Origin: Kutzneria sp. CA-103260
GTDB lineage: Bacteria; Actinomycetota; Actinomycetes; Mycobacteriales; Pseudonocardiaceae
Direction: 5' to 3'
DNA length: 64,000 bases
Assembly: GCF_018263855.1 (NCBI RefSeq)
Contig: NZ_CP073318.1
Span: 11,222,001 to 11,286,000 of the forward strand
This document shows, piece by piece, positions 1 to 7,615 of this stretch (the first letter of the stretch is position 1; each line of letters starts with the position of its first letter). Made by a program: the position numbers and the translations under genes. Below the pieces are notes generated by a model. The model had not been told where the DNA came from, did no database searches, and saw nothing but the letters and a program-made list of their open reading frames with translations.

Positions 1-47
1 CGACCTTTCTGCCTAGTTCGGATTGCCCGCGTGCTGATGCTGCCGGC

Positions 48-81
48 CGGGTGGCGCGGGCTTCGCGGCCCGCACCACCCG
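48..81 (-). terminator. Hairpin downstream of the chitinase gene
   Basis: An inverted repeat of 14-base arms (48-61 and 68-81) with one mismatch (C55/A74) and a six-base loop lies 17 bases past the chitinase stop codon on the minus strand. There is no T-tract, so it would be a GC-hairpin terminator of the kind common in actinomycetes. The role is inferred from position. Confidence 0.55.
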
Positions 82-97
82 TTGCCGGATTCCGTTG

Positions 98-826
98 TCA
101 GCAGGTGAGATTGCCGCCGGCGTCGGCGCCGAGGATGCCCACGTACTTCTTGTAGCGGTTGACCCGGTCCTGCATCTGGTCGCGGTTCGCGCCGTTGCAC
201 TCGAGCTTGCCGTTGATGGTGCGGATCGTCTCGCCGAAGCCCTTGTTCTTGGCCATCGCGTCGTGCGCGGTCATCGAGCCGGCCCCGCTCTGGGTCATCC
301 AGAACCACAGGCCGCCGGCCTCCCAGGCCACGTCCGCCTTCGTGCCGACCCAGTCGGGGTGGTTGAGCAGGTCGATGTGCAGCGCGTCGCCGGCCGCCTT
401 GTAGTTGTAGTTCCAGCTCAGCTGGAGCGGGCCGCGGCCGTGGTAGGCGTTCTGGCCGGCCGGGCAGCCGTAGGACTGGCCGCGGTCGCAGTAGCTGCCC
501 CAGGCGCTCTGGTTGAGCTCGTCGATGTACTTCAGGTCGCCGGTCTCGTGGCCCACGTTGGCCAGCAGCGCCGCGGCCTCGCGCTTCTTGGTCTTGTCGT
601 CGCCGGTGTTGGCGAACGCCTTCCACGAGCCGAGCGCCTTGGTGAAGCCCTCATAGGTGTAGAACTTGTTCCGGTTGGGGAATATCTGGTTGAACTGAGC
701 TTCACTCACGACGGAGGCCTGCGGCGACTGCGGCGCCGCGGTGGCCGCCGCGGTCGGCACGGACAGGGCGACGGCGCTCGCGGCGGCGACCGTGGCCAGC
801 AGGGCCAGGACACGACGTACGGACAT
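98..826 (-). CDS. Secreted GH19 chitinase, catalytic domain only
   Basis: Hydrolyses chitin (beta-1,4-GlcNAc) outside the cell. The 242 aa product starts with a Sec signal peptide (basic MSVRR, hydrophobic Ala/Val/Leu core, likely cleavage after about residue 30 at an AxA site). The mature part is a glycoside hydrolase family 19 domain: the HETGDL segment carries the expected catalytic glutamate, and YHGRGPLQLSWNYNY is the family's substrate-cleft signature. Four cysteines in the second half fit the usual disulfides. There is no chitin-binding module, so it resembles the short single-domain Streptomyces-type GH19 enzymes. A GAGGAG ribosome site (834-839 on the complement) fixes the ATG start. 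It is primary metabolism, probably outside the polyketide cluster. I am confident of the family, less of the natural substrate. Confidence 0.93.
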   Translation of the reverse strand: MSVRRVLALLATVAAASAVALSVPTAAATAAPQSPQASVVSEAQFNQIFPNRNKFYTYEGFTKALGSWKAFANTGDDKTKKREAAALLANVGHETGDLKYIDELNQSAWGSYCDRGQSYGCPAGQNAYHGRGPLQLSWNYNYKAAGDALHIDLLNHPDWVGTKADVAWEAGGLWFWMTQSGAGSMTAHDAMAKNKGFGETIRTINGKLECNGANRDQMQDRVNRYKKYVGILGADAGGNLTC

Positions 827-1062
827 GCGTGTGCTCCTCGAGGTGAAGGAAGGGCGGCGGGGACCAGCGGACCCGCCCTGGGGAGTGAAAGCCGGTGCTC
901 TCTATCGCTTCTGGACACTAACGACGCGTCCGGACGGTATTAAGCCGGTGTTTCATCCAGCGGAACATTCGCGTGGGCCCCGAGTGCGAATGCCCAGCAT
1001 GCCGCCCCTGCGGTTCACCTGATCGGGGTGCTCCCGGCGCCACGCCGCGGAGATCGGGCGGG
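827..1062. other. Intergenic region, chitinase promoter side
   Basis: This gap lies between the chitinase start (826) and the permease stop (1063), both minus strand. It must hold the chitinase promoter and any permease terminator. The stretch 900-960 is less GC-rich than its surroundings (for example GGTATTAAG), but I could not assign convincing -10/-35 boxes or a DasR-type chitin operator. Confidence 0.4.
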
Positions 1063-3342
1063 TTATTCCGTACGCAGCGAGGACATGCGCGTGACGCCGC
1101 GCAGAGTCGGCAGGGTCATCGCCGTCACCAGCAGCACCAGAACCACTGTGGCGCCGGCGAAAGCGCCGATCATGGACCAGTCGATCCGCAGCGTCAGCCC
1201 GGCCGTGCGCAGCACCAGACCGGCCAGTCCGACACCGATGCCGACCGCTACGACCACGGCCAGCACCACCGGGACGGCGGTCTGCCACAACAGGGATCGG
1301 GCCAGTGCGGATCGTGGCACCCCGGCGGCGGCCAGCATGGCCAGCGGGCGGCGGCGTTCGCGGATCTGCTCCAGAGCCAGCACCAGCATGCTGATTCCGG
1401 CCAGCAGCAACGTGAACAGCGAGGCGACGAGCAGCGCGCCGCGGACGACGACAAAGGTGTCCTGGCCGGCGCTGAGCGCGGCGCTGCCGGTGATCGAGAC
1501 GTAGACCTGCCAGGTCAGGCCGGCGAGGGCAGCGGCGATCTGGTCGCCCGCGTCGGCCTGGGCGGCGTCGGTCAGCACGTAGGTCAGGGCCTGGCGGTCC
1601 ACGGGCAGCGTGGTCTGGGCGGCGGCAGCCGGCGTGAGCACCACGCCGGCGCCGATGTACGGGCCCGGCGGCACCCGCATCGGTGTGGTCACGGGGGTCA
1701 GATTCGGGACTGTGTAAGCGATTTTCTCGCTGCCCCGGTGCCGGCCGGTCAGCTGCCAGATGTCGCCGGGGTTGGCCGGGTCGGTGGTGCCGGCGACGTT
1801 GACCAGGAAGCTGTCGCCGTCCACGCAGTGCGACACCGGCAGGGTGCGGGTGATCGTCGCGCAGGAGGCGGTGCTGACGGTGTGCTGGTGGTCCGCGTCG
1901 ACCTGCTGCACCTGGTCGACGCGCTTGGCCGCCGGCACCTTGGCCAGGTCGGCCGTGACCTGGCCGGCGGCCGCCGCCGTGCTGAAGACGCTCACCCACT
2001 CCTCGCCCGAGGCGACCGTCGACAGGTCGTAGCGATTGGTGGCCGAGGCCAGCATGAGCTGCATCGTGACCGCGCTGGCCAGCACGACGGCGACGCCGGC
2101 GACCACGCGGGCCGGGGTTCCGCTGTCCAGTTGCAGCCGGCGGATGGCCAGCTGCCAGGACGGCGCGCCGCCACGGATCCGGTCGACGAGCCGTTCCAGC
2201 AGCCACGGCAGGATCGCCGGCACGCCGACCATCAGGCTGGTGGCTCCGATGACAACAATCGCGATCCACCAGCCAGTGGCGACACCGTGGCCGGGTTGGA
2301 CCACCAGCAGCAGGACCAGGCCGAGCGCGATGGGCGCGACCCGCCACCACAGGCGGCGTCGGACCGGCCGGGCCTCGCGCACGACACCGAGCGGTTCGAT
2401 GATCACGCCTCGTAGGGCGAACAACGCCGTGCCGACCGCGAGCGTCGGCACGAGTAGCACGATCAACGCCGTCAGCAGCGGGTCGGGCACGATGTCTTCG
2501 GTGAAGAAGCTCCAGCCGAGCATGTCGAACCGGGGCGCGAGTTGACGTAGACCGAGAAACACGAGGGCGCCCAGCACCAGGCCGGTGGCCGCGCTGACCA
2601 GCGACTCGGCCGCCGCGATCCGCCGCACCTGCCGATCGCCCGCGCCGGCCAGGCGCAGCGCGGCCAGCCGCCGATCCCGTTGCGCGCCGGCTATCCGGCT
2701 GCTCACCGCCACGAAGATGAGGATCGGGATGAGCAGCGCGACGCCACCGACGGCCGCCACCACCAGCAGCGTCGGGTCGGTGGAGTGCTGCCCCGGCGGC
2801 GCGCCGAAGGCGTAGACGTCGGACGCGTTCGTCGCCTCCGCGCCGCTGGTCGGCAGCGGGCCGACGCCGACGTAGAAGGCCAGGTCCGCCGGGCCGCGCA
2901 GGCCGGCCACGCCGATCGTGCCGACGACCTGCTGCGGGAACCGCGACCGCAGGCCCGCGTCCGATCGCAGCAGGTCGGCCAGCGCCGGCGACAGCACCGC
3001 CTCGTTCGGTCCGGGCAGCGCGCCGATACCGGGCGGAACCGGCGAATTCGGGCCCGTGCCGTGCAGATAGGCCCCGGTCAGCGGGACGCCTCGGTACGTG
3101 ATGTCGGCCGAGAGGTACTGGGTGGGGCTGACGCCGCTGATCACTGTCGTGTCGGTCAGGCCGGCGTTGACCCGCGCGTCCATGCGCGCCATGACGTTGC
3201 CGAACGAGGCGAACAGCAGGAGCAGAGCGGTGGCCAGGCCGATGCCGACCGTGCCGAGGGCCAGCCGGGTCCACGACGTCCGACCACCCCCGACCGCCAG
3301 CCGGACCCCGAGGGCGAAGTCGTGCGGCCACCCGGCAGTCAT
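1063..3342 (-). CDS. FtsX-type ABC transporter permease, no adjacent ATPase
   Basis: Membrane component of a MacB/FtsX-like ABC system. The 759 aa protein has the duplicated architecture of this family: an N-terminal membrane helix (about residues 26-48), a large extracytoplasmic domain, a first FtsX helix block around residues 200-400 (including repeated Leu/Val-rich helices), a second extracytoplasmic domain, and a C-terminal FtsX block from about 620 with the typical ending on short polar residues. Such permeases normally sit beside an ATPase gene; here the neighbours are a thioesterase upstream and a chitinase downstream, so the ATPase must be encoded elsewhere or be shared. Substrate is unknown; a lipid, peptide or drug are possible. 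A role in exporting the cluster's product is conceivable but unsupported. The ATG at 3340-3342 lies about 40 bases after a good -10 box. Confidence 0.85.
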   Translation of the reverse strand: MTAGWPHDFALGVRLAVGGGRTSWTRLALGTVGIGLATALLLLFASFGNVMARMDARVNAGLTDTTVISGVSPTQYLSADITYRGVPLTGAYLHGTGPNSPVPPGIGALPGPNEAVLSPALADLLRSDAGLRSRFPQQVVGTIGVAGLRGPADLAFYVGVGPLPTSGAEATNASDVYAFGAPPGQHSTDPTLLVVAAVGGVALLIPILIFVAVSSRIAGAQRDRRLAALRLAGAGDRQVRRIAAAESLVSAATGLVLGALVFLGLRQLAPRFDMLGWSFFTEDIVPDPLLTALIVLLVPTLAVGTALFALRGVIIEPLGVVREARPVRRRLWWRVAPIALGLVLLLVVQPGHGVATGWWIAIVVIGATSLMVGVPAILPWLLERLVDRIRGGAPSWQLAIRRLQLDSGTPARVVAGVAVVLASAVTMQLMLASATNRYDLSTVASGEEWVSVFSTAAAAGQVTADLAKVPAAKRVDQVQQVDADHQHTVSTASCATITRTLPVSHCVDGDSFLVNVAGTTDPANPGDIWQLTGRHRGSEKIAYTVPNLTPVTTPMRVPPGPYIGAGVVLTPAAAAQTTLPVDRQALTYVLTDAAQADAGDQIAAALAGLTWQVYVSITGSAALSAGQDTFVVVRGALLVASLFTLLLAGISMLVLALEQIRERRRPLAMLAAAGVPRSALARSLLWQTAVPVVLAVVVAVGIGVGLAGLVLRTAGLTLRIDWSMIGAFAGATVVLVLLVTAMTLPTLRGVTRMSSLRTE

Positions 3343-3383
3343 GAACTCCGCTCCGCCGCTCGCTGTCCGTCCATCGTGGACTC

Positions 3384-3405
3384 ACTATACATGAGGCGTA
3401 TACAT
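3384..3405 (-). promoter_or_regulatory. Permease promoter with TATACAT direct repeats
   Basis: On the minus strand a near-consensus -10 box TATAGT (3384-3389) lies 41 bases before the permease ATG. Two copies of TATACAT on the plus strand (3386-3392 and 3399-3405) with a 13-base period overlap it. This arrangement is what an operator for a local repressor would look like; no regulator gene is adjacent. The -35 is not recognisable. Confidence 0.5.
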
Positions 3406-3444
3406 CGCGTTTATAGCGGCGCTCTCGACCCCTTGGCCGGCGGC

Positions 3445-4191
3445 TCAGGCGCCCAGCGCGGCGGTGATGGCCTGGGCGAGGCGGGGCAGTTCGTTGTTGA
3501 GGTAGAAGTGGCCGCCGGGGTGGGAGGTGATGGTGAACTCGGTGGTGGTGTGTTCCCGCCAGGCCTGGGCTTCCTCGGCGCTGACCTTGGGGTCGTCCTG
3601 TCCGAAGTGGACGTGGATGGGCGTGGACAGCGGGTCGCCGGGCTGCCAGCGATACGTCTCGGCGGCCCGGTAGTCGTTGCGCACCACGGGCAGGATCATG
3701 CGCAGGATCTCGTCGTCGGCCAGGACTTTGGTGTCGGTGCCGGAGAGTGCCTTCATCTCGGCGATGAGGGCGTTGTCGCCCTTGGTGTGCACGGATTCGT
3801 CGCGGTGGCGGGAGGGGGCTCGGCGGCCGCTGACGATGAGGGCGCGGGGCACGCTGCCCTGGGCCTCCATGCGGCGGGCGACCTCGAAGGCGACCGAAGC
3901 TCCCATGCTGTGGCCGAAAAGGGCGAGGGGGCGGTCGGCGAGGGCGAGCACGGGCTCGAGCGCGGCGTCGGCCATGGCGGCGATGGTGGTGAGGAACGGT
4001 TCGGAGCGGCGGTCCTGGCGGCCGGGGTACTGCATGGCGACCACGTCGAGTTGGGGCGAGAGGGCCTGGGCGAAGGGGAGGTAGGCGGTGGCGGCTCCGC
4101 CGGCGTGGGGGAAGCAGATCAGCCGCACGGCGGCGTCCGGCGCCGGTTGGTAGCGCCGGGCCCACAGGTCGTTGGTGACGCTCGCGGTCAT
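3445..4191 (-). CDS. Type II (editing) thioesterase
   Basis: Stand-alone alpha/beta-hydrolase that removes misprimed or stalled acyl groups from ACP phosphopantetheine arms of the polyketide synthase. The 248 aa protein shows the TEII hallmarks: FPHAGG near residue 27, the nucleophile motif GHSMG with Ser95, the acidic residue in FGQDDPKVS around residue 200, and the catalytic histidine in GGHFYL (about 228). Length matches the family (about 250 aa). It is not fused to a PKS, so it is not the chain-releasing enzyme. It is transcribed away from the two-component genes; an AAGGAG ribosome site (4198-4203 on the complement) supports the ATG. The upstream region holds G-rich boxes also seen near the cluster regulators, which suggests co-regulation with the PKS (inference). 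Confidence 0.93.
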   Translation of the reverse strand: MTASVTNDLWARRYQPAPDAAVRLICFPHAGGAATAYLPFAQALSPQLDVVAMQYPGRQDRRSEPFLTTIAAMADAALEPVLALADRPLALFGHSMGASVAFEVARRMEAQGSVPRALIVSGRRAPSRHRDESVHTKGDNALIAEMKALSGTDTKVLADDEILRMILPVVRNDYRAAETYRWQPGDPLSTPIHVHFGQDDPKVSAEEAQAWREHTTTEFTITSHPGGHFYLNNELPRLAQAITAALGA

Positions 4192-4355
4192 TTCTCGCTC
4201 CTTGCCACGGATTCGCTGTCCAGTCAGCGATACAACATGCCGGTGCCGGGCGCAATCACACCGGACATGATCCAGGTCAACCCCTAACGTGGTGGATACT
4301 CAGGTGGTGGGCGCGGCCCGGGACGAGTACGGGAATTCGGCCGGAACACCGCGTG

Positions 4356-4397
4356 CTTTCCAGGAACCCCCAACAACTTTCCGGGAACCCCCAACAA
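4356..4397 (-). repeat. Two tandem copies of a 21-bp G-rich box
   Basis: Units 4356-4376 and 4377-4397 are identical except for one base (A/G at the seventh position). Read on the minus strand each contains TTGTTGGGGGTTCC. The 21-base period places both copies on the same face of the helix. A related TTAGGGGTTG box lies at 4277-4286 (complement). All three point toward the thioesterase gene, so they are candidate activator sites for it. Confidence 0.65.
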
Positions 4398-4460
4398 ATG
4401 GACCCGGCTTGGGTCGTTGTCGGTCGGCGACGTGACGAACATCGCGCACCGTGATCGGGC

Positions 4461-4497
4461 TTCTACATAGTGCGACCGGTCACTACGATGGTGCGTC
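4461..4497 (+). promoter_or_regulatory. Possible leaderless promoter of the two-component operon
   Basis: TACGAT at 4484-4489 would act as a -10 box, placing transcription start at or next to the GTG start at 4498; no Shine-Dalgarno sequence precedes that GTG. The inverted repeat TAGTG-N8-CACTA (4468-4485) covers the spacer and could be an autoregulatory site. The -35 (TTCTAC, 4461-4466) is poor. Confidence 0.35.
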
Positions 4498-5787
4498 GTG
4501 ACGCGAACGAAGGCAGCTGTCCGCCACCCGGCTTCGGGTCCGGACCACCCGGGCATGCTGCCGGCCGGGCTGGCCGGCCATCGCACCGGCCGGCTGGACG
4601 AGCCCGATCGCGCGACGCGGTCGGTCCGGGACATCGCCGTCGACCTGCTCTGCGTGCTGGTGTCGCTGGTCATCGGCGCGTTGTCGCTGCTGATCTCGTC
4701 CCCCGACGACCCGTTGACGCCGAGCTGGGAGGTCAGCATCGCGCTCGGGGTGGCCGCCTCGGTCGCGCTGTGGTGGCGCCGCCGGTTCGCCGTCTCGCAG
4801 GCGCTGATCCTGATCGGGCTGTCGGCCTGGTTCCTGACCGTCGGCGGCGCGAGCGTGATCGCCCTGTTCACGGTGGCCGTGCACCGCAAAACCAAGCCGG
4901 TCGTGTGGCTGACCGGGTTGTCGCTGGTGGCCAGCCTGGTCCAGTACCGGGTGCAGCCGCTCGACCCGGACACGCCCCTGGCCTACTGGCTGGCGGTCCT
5001 GATCAACTCGCTGCTGTTGGTGCTGGCCGTCGGCTGGGGCATGGCGGTCCGGGCCCGCCGGCAGCTGGTCGTGTCGCTGGCCGAGCGGGCCTACCGGGCC
5101 GAGACCGAGCAGGAGCTGCGGATCGGCCAGGCCCGGATGCGGGAGCGCGAGCGCATCGCCCGGGAGATGCACGACATGCTCGCGCACCGGCTGTCCCTGC
5201 TCAGCATGCACGCCGGCGCGCTGGAGTTCCGCCCGGACATGCCGGACGAGGAGCTCAGCCGGGCGGCCGGCGTCATCCGGGCCACCGCCCACCAGTCGCT
5301 GCTCGACCTGCGCGAGGTCATCTACGTGCTGCGTGAGCCCGGCGAGGGCGAGGAGGACCTCGTGCTGCGCGAGCACACCCTGGCCGACCTGCCCGAGCTG
5401 GTCGAGGAGACCCGGCAGACCGGCACCGAGGTGCGCTACGACGAGCGGTTGGCCGACGTCGGCGAGGCGCCCGCCCAGCTGGCCAGCACCGTGTACCGGA
5501 TCCTCCAGGAAGGCCTGACCAACACTCGCAAACACGCGCCCGGATCCGCCGTGCGCATCCAGGTGCTCGGCGGTCCCGACGACGGCGTCACCCTGGAGAT
5601 GGTCAACCCCGTCGCCGGTGATCGGCCGCGCCCGGACCGCCTGGACCCGGCGGGGTCGGTGCCCGGCTCCGGCTCGGGCCTGCACGGCCTGGGTGAGCGG
5701 GCCTCGCTCGCCGGCGGCCGGCTCGAGCACGGCCGGACCACCGGCGGCGAGTTCCGCCTGTGGGCCTGGCTACCCTGGCCGTCATGA
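4498..5787 (+). CDS. NarL-type sensor histidine kinase
   Basis: Membrane sensor kinase of a two-component pair. The 429 aa protein has a polar N-terminus (about 45 residues), then four or five hydrophobic helices (about 48-185) with very short loops and no large extracellular domain, so it probably senses the membrane or a small ligand within it. A linker helix leads to the HisKA_3 dimerisation motif REMHDMLAHRL with phospho-acceptor His225. The HATPase_c domain follows (about 320-429): N-box in LQEGLTNTRKHA and G-box GSGSGLHGLGERA. The stop codon overlaps the regulator's ATG by four bases (ATGA), indicating translational coupling. The GTG start lacks a ribosome site and may be leaderless. 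Signal and link to the cluster are unknown. Confidence 0.9.
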   Translation: MTRTKAAVRHPASGPDHPGMLPAGLAGHRTGRLDEPDRATRSVRDIAVDLLCVLVSLVIGALSLLISSPDDPLTPSWEVSIALGVAASVALWWRRRFAVSQALILIGLSAWFLTVGGASVIALFTVAVHRKTKPVVWLTGLSLVASLVQYRVQPLDPDTPLAYWLAVLINSLLLVLAVGWGMAVRARRQLVVSLAERAYRAETEQELRIGQARMRERERIAREMHDMLAHRLSLLSMHAGALEFRPDMPDEELSRAAGVIRATAHQSLLDLREVIYVLREPGEGEEDLVLREHTLADLPELVEETRQTGTEVRYDERLADVGEAPAQLASTVYRILQEGLTNTRKHAPGSAVRIQVLGGPDDGVTLEMVNPVAGDRPRPDRLDPAGSVPGSGSGLHGLGERASLAGGRLEHGRTTGGEFRLWAWLPWPS

Positions 5788-6449
5788 GCGAGCTGCCGAA
5801 CACGCCGATCCGCCTGCTTGTGGTCGACGACGACCCGCTGGTCCGGGGTGGCCTGCAGGCCATGCTCGGGGGCGCCGCCGAGCTGGAGATCCTCGGCGAG
5901 GCGACCAACGGCGTCGAGGCGCTCAAGGCCGTCGAGGCGCTCAAGCCCGACGTGGTCCTGATGGACATCCGGATGCCGCAGATGGACGGCCTGACCGCCA
6001 CCCAGAAGCTGCGGGCCCGGGAGAACCCGCCCGAGATCATCATCCTGACCACTTTGGACACCGACGACCACGTGCTGCGGGCCCTGCGAGCCGGCGCCAG
6101 CGGCTTCCTGCTCAAGTACACGCCGCCGGCCGAGATCGTCGCCGCCATCAAGCGCGTCGCCGCCGGCGAGCCCATCCTCTCGCCGACCGTCACCCGCAAG
6201 CTCATGAACCACATCTCCGACGACTGGCAGCCCAACCGCCAGCAGATCGCCAAGGACCAGTTCGCCCAGCTCTCGACCCGGGAGCAGGAGGTGGCCAAGG
6301 CCATCGGCGAGGGCAAGACCAACGCCCAGATCGCCCAGCAGCTGTTCATGAGCGTGCCCACGGTCAAGGCGCACATCACCCGCATCCTGACCAAGCTCGA
6401 CTTCAACAACCGGGTCCAGATCGCCCTGCTCGCGCACGACGCGCAGTGA
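5784..6449 (+). CDS. NarL/FixJ-family response regulator
   Basis: Partner of the upstream kinase; a phosphorylation-controlled transcription factor. The 221 aa protein has a receiver domain (about 9-125) with the acidic pocket at residues 15-17, phospho-acceptor Asp61 in the sequence LMDIRMP, the conserved Thr in ILTT and the Lys in LLKYTPP. A LuxR-type helix-turn-helix forms the C-terminus (about 160-218), with TREQEVAKAIGEGKTNAQIA and the recognition helix around VPTVKAHITRIL. I chose the ATG at 5784 rather than the upstream in-frame GTG (5760), because it overlaps the kinase stop in the usual ATGA pattern and gives a normal receiver N-terminus. Targets are unknown; the inverted repeat before the kinase gene could be one. 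Confidence 0.92.
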   Translation: MSELPNTPIRLLVVDDDPLVRGGLQAMLGGAAELEILGEATNGVEALKAVEALKPDVVLMDIRMPQMDGLTATQKLRARENPPEIIILTTLDTDDHVLRALRAGASGFLLKYTPPAEIVAAIKRVAAGEPILSPTVTRKLMNHISDDWQPNRQQIAKDQFAQLSTREQEVAKAIGEGKTNAQIAQQLFMSVPTVKAHITRILTKLDFNNRVQIALLAHDAQ

Positions 6450-6602
6450 CCGGCCACGACGTGCGGTGACCGGGCGACCGGGGGACAGCCGACCGCCGAC
6501 CGGCGGCTAGACCAAAGTCGGTATCCGGCACCTACGGAAGGTGCGGTCGGCTGTACCGAAGCCCGCTGTGGCGACCATGGTCCGCGCCGCAGACTCAAGT
6601 CC
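6450..6602. other. Intergenic region with small nested inverted repeats
   Basis: The gap after the response regulator holds GCACCT/AGGTGC arms (6528-6533 and 6539-6544) nested inside TCGGTA/TACCGA arms (6518-6523 and 6554-6559). It could be a weak terminator or the leader of the next gene. No clear ribosome site precedes the ATG at 6603. Confidence 0.3.
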
Positions 6603-7052
6603 ATGACCGGATTCACGTCGCAACCGGGAGGACCCGTCGACCGGGCCGAGTACATCGGCACGACGACGAGTTTCCTGAGGTCCACCACCAAGGTGGACTA
6701 CGCCAAAGCGATGATCAACCAGAAGGTGCTGTTCCCGCATCGCGGGACCGCGATCCTGCACGGTGATCGGCTGGTGCTCACCGACTGGGGCGGCGAGGGC
6801 AGCGACGTGAGCATCTACCCCAGTCAGATCGCCAGCATCAGCAACGAGTTCACCCAGCACTACGACCGCCTCATCGGCGGCGGGGTGCGGAAGTTCGGCG
6901 CGCCGATCATCCTGCACCAGACCGACGGCGGGGAGATCTACCTCCTGCTCAACTACCGCTGGTTCTGGGAGCGCACCGACAACGTGCGCTGGTTCGCGAT
7001 GCTCACCGAGTGGCACAAGGTCGCTCGCAACACGTCCCGCGGCTACCACTGA
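6603..7052 (+). CDS. Conserved-looking protein of unknown function (149 aa)
   Basis: I do not recognise this protein. It is soluble, with no signal peptide and no membrane helix. The middle portion alternates short hydrophobic strands with turns (KVLFPHRGTAILHGDRLVLTD, then VSIYPSQIASISNEF), a pattern resembling the bacterial PH-like fold found in small membrane-associated proteins, but this is only a resemblance. The C-terminus is rich in aromatic residues (YRWFWERTDNVRWF). It is followed after 25 bases by a small membrane protein gene, so the two are probably one transcript. The start has no strong ribosome site; codon use is normal for the host. A link to the polyketide cluster is not evident. 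Confidence 0.6.
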   Translation: MTGFTSQPGGPVDRAEYIGTTTSFLRSTTKVDYAKAMINQKVLFPHRGTAILHGDRLVLTDWGGEGSDVSIYPSQIASISNEFTQHYDRLIGGGVRKFGAPIILHQTDGGEIYLLLNYRWFWERTDNVRWFAMLTEWHKVARNTSRGYH

Positions 7053-7077
7053 CCTTCACGTTTTTCAGGAGAATACT

Positions 7078-7398
7078 GTGGACAACGGCCTCTGGGTCCA
7101 AGCCCTGACGATGGCCATCTCGGTCGGCCTCGGCATCGCGCTGCTGCGCATGCTGCTCGCCCTGCTGGGCCTGGTGTCTTCGTCCGGCAAGCTCACCCGG
7201 CGCTCGCAGCACAACAAGACGCTGGCCCTCGCGCACATCTTCGGCATCGCCGGCTACGGCCTGGTCACCTACGCCCAGCTGGTCTACGTCGGCACCAAGT
7301 ACCAGATCCCGATGGACGCGGCCGCCGTGGTGTGCCTGCTCATCAGCTGGACCTCGGTGATCGTGATCGAGCGCCGCATCCGGCGATCCGTCCCGTGA
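7078..7398 (+). CDS. Small membrane protein of unknown function (106 aa)
   Basis: I do not recognise a family. The protein has three hydrophobic helices (about residues 8-32, 49-70 and 77-95), separated by a basic loop (KLTRRSQHNK) and ending in a basic tail (ERRIRRS), so the tail should be cytoplasmic. A CAGGAG ribosome site eight bases before the GTG at 7078 supports this start. It lies 25 bases after the 149 aa gene and is closed by an intrinsic terminator at 7414-7443, so the two genes form the end of a short operon. Such three-helix proteins are often accessory subunits or signalling partners, but nothing here shows which. Confidence 0.65.
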   Translation: MDNGLWVQALTMAISVGLGIALLRMLLALLGLVSSSGKLTRRSQHNKTLALAHIFGIAGYGLVTYAQLVYVGTKYQIPMDAAAVVCLLISWTSVIVIERRIRRSVP

Positions 7399-7413
7399 GA
7401 CCCGCCCCGGGGC

Positions 7414-7443
7414 GAGGCCGGCAGTGAGCCGGCCTCCCTTTTT
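7414..7443 (+). terminator. Intrinsic terminator with T-tract
   Basis: A perfect nine-base stem (7414-7422 and 7428-7436) with a five-base loop is followed by CCTTTTT (7437-7443). This is the only textbook rho-independent terminator I found in the window. It ends the small-protein operon and separates it from the regulator block. A GTG at 7424 that would open a longer LAL reading frame sits in its loop. Confidence 0.85.
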
Positions 7444-7615
7444 CGACACCGTCGAGGGGGGAACGGTCGCGATGGTTGTCCCGCCAGGCAACCATGAGCA
7501 CTCCTCCGTTCACCGTCAGGTCACGTCGAGTCACGTTTTATCTAGTTATACTGCCAAAACTGGGGAGATCAGCGCGGCGATGACGATGGATTCGCGTGAC
7601 TTCGAGGGGGACTCG
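7444..7615 (+). promoter_or_regulatory. Promoter region of the three-LAL operon
   Basis: The gap contains a relatively A+T-rich stretch (7531-7560) and two TCACGT hexamers 10 bases apart (7521-7526 and 7531-7536), so any activator site and promoter are likely here. TATACT (7547-7552) is a reasonable -10 candidate. GAGGGGG (7604-7610) is a good ribosome site for the ATG at 7616. Confidence 0.45.

Larger units (their letters stand above)
4192..4497. promoter_or_regulatory. Divergent promoter region, thioesterase / histidine kinase
   Basis: This 306-base gap separates two divergent genes. It contains an AACCCCTA box (4279-4286), a 21-base tandem repeat (4356-4397), and a TAGTG/CACTA inverted repeat just before the kinase start (4468-4485). 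No ORF in it looks real. Confidence 0.6.

Noticed and set aside
953..4255. Minus-strand open frame of 1100 codons across the permease and thioesterase
   Set aside because: Arg/Pro/Ala-rich translation without motifs; two well-supported genes occupy the same strand in another frame.
7424..7615. N-terminal extension of LAL 1 to GTG 7424
   Set aside because: The GTG lies in the loop of an intrinsic terminator, and the added residues resemble no LAL N-terminus. A well-spaced ribosome site precedes ATG 7616.
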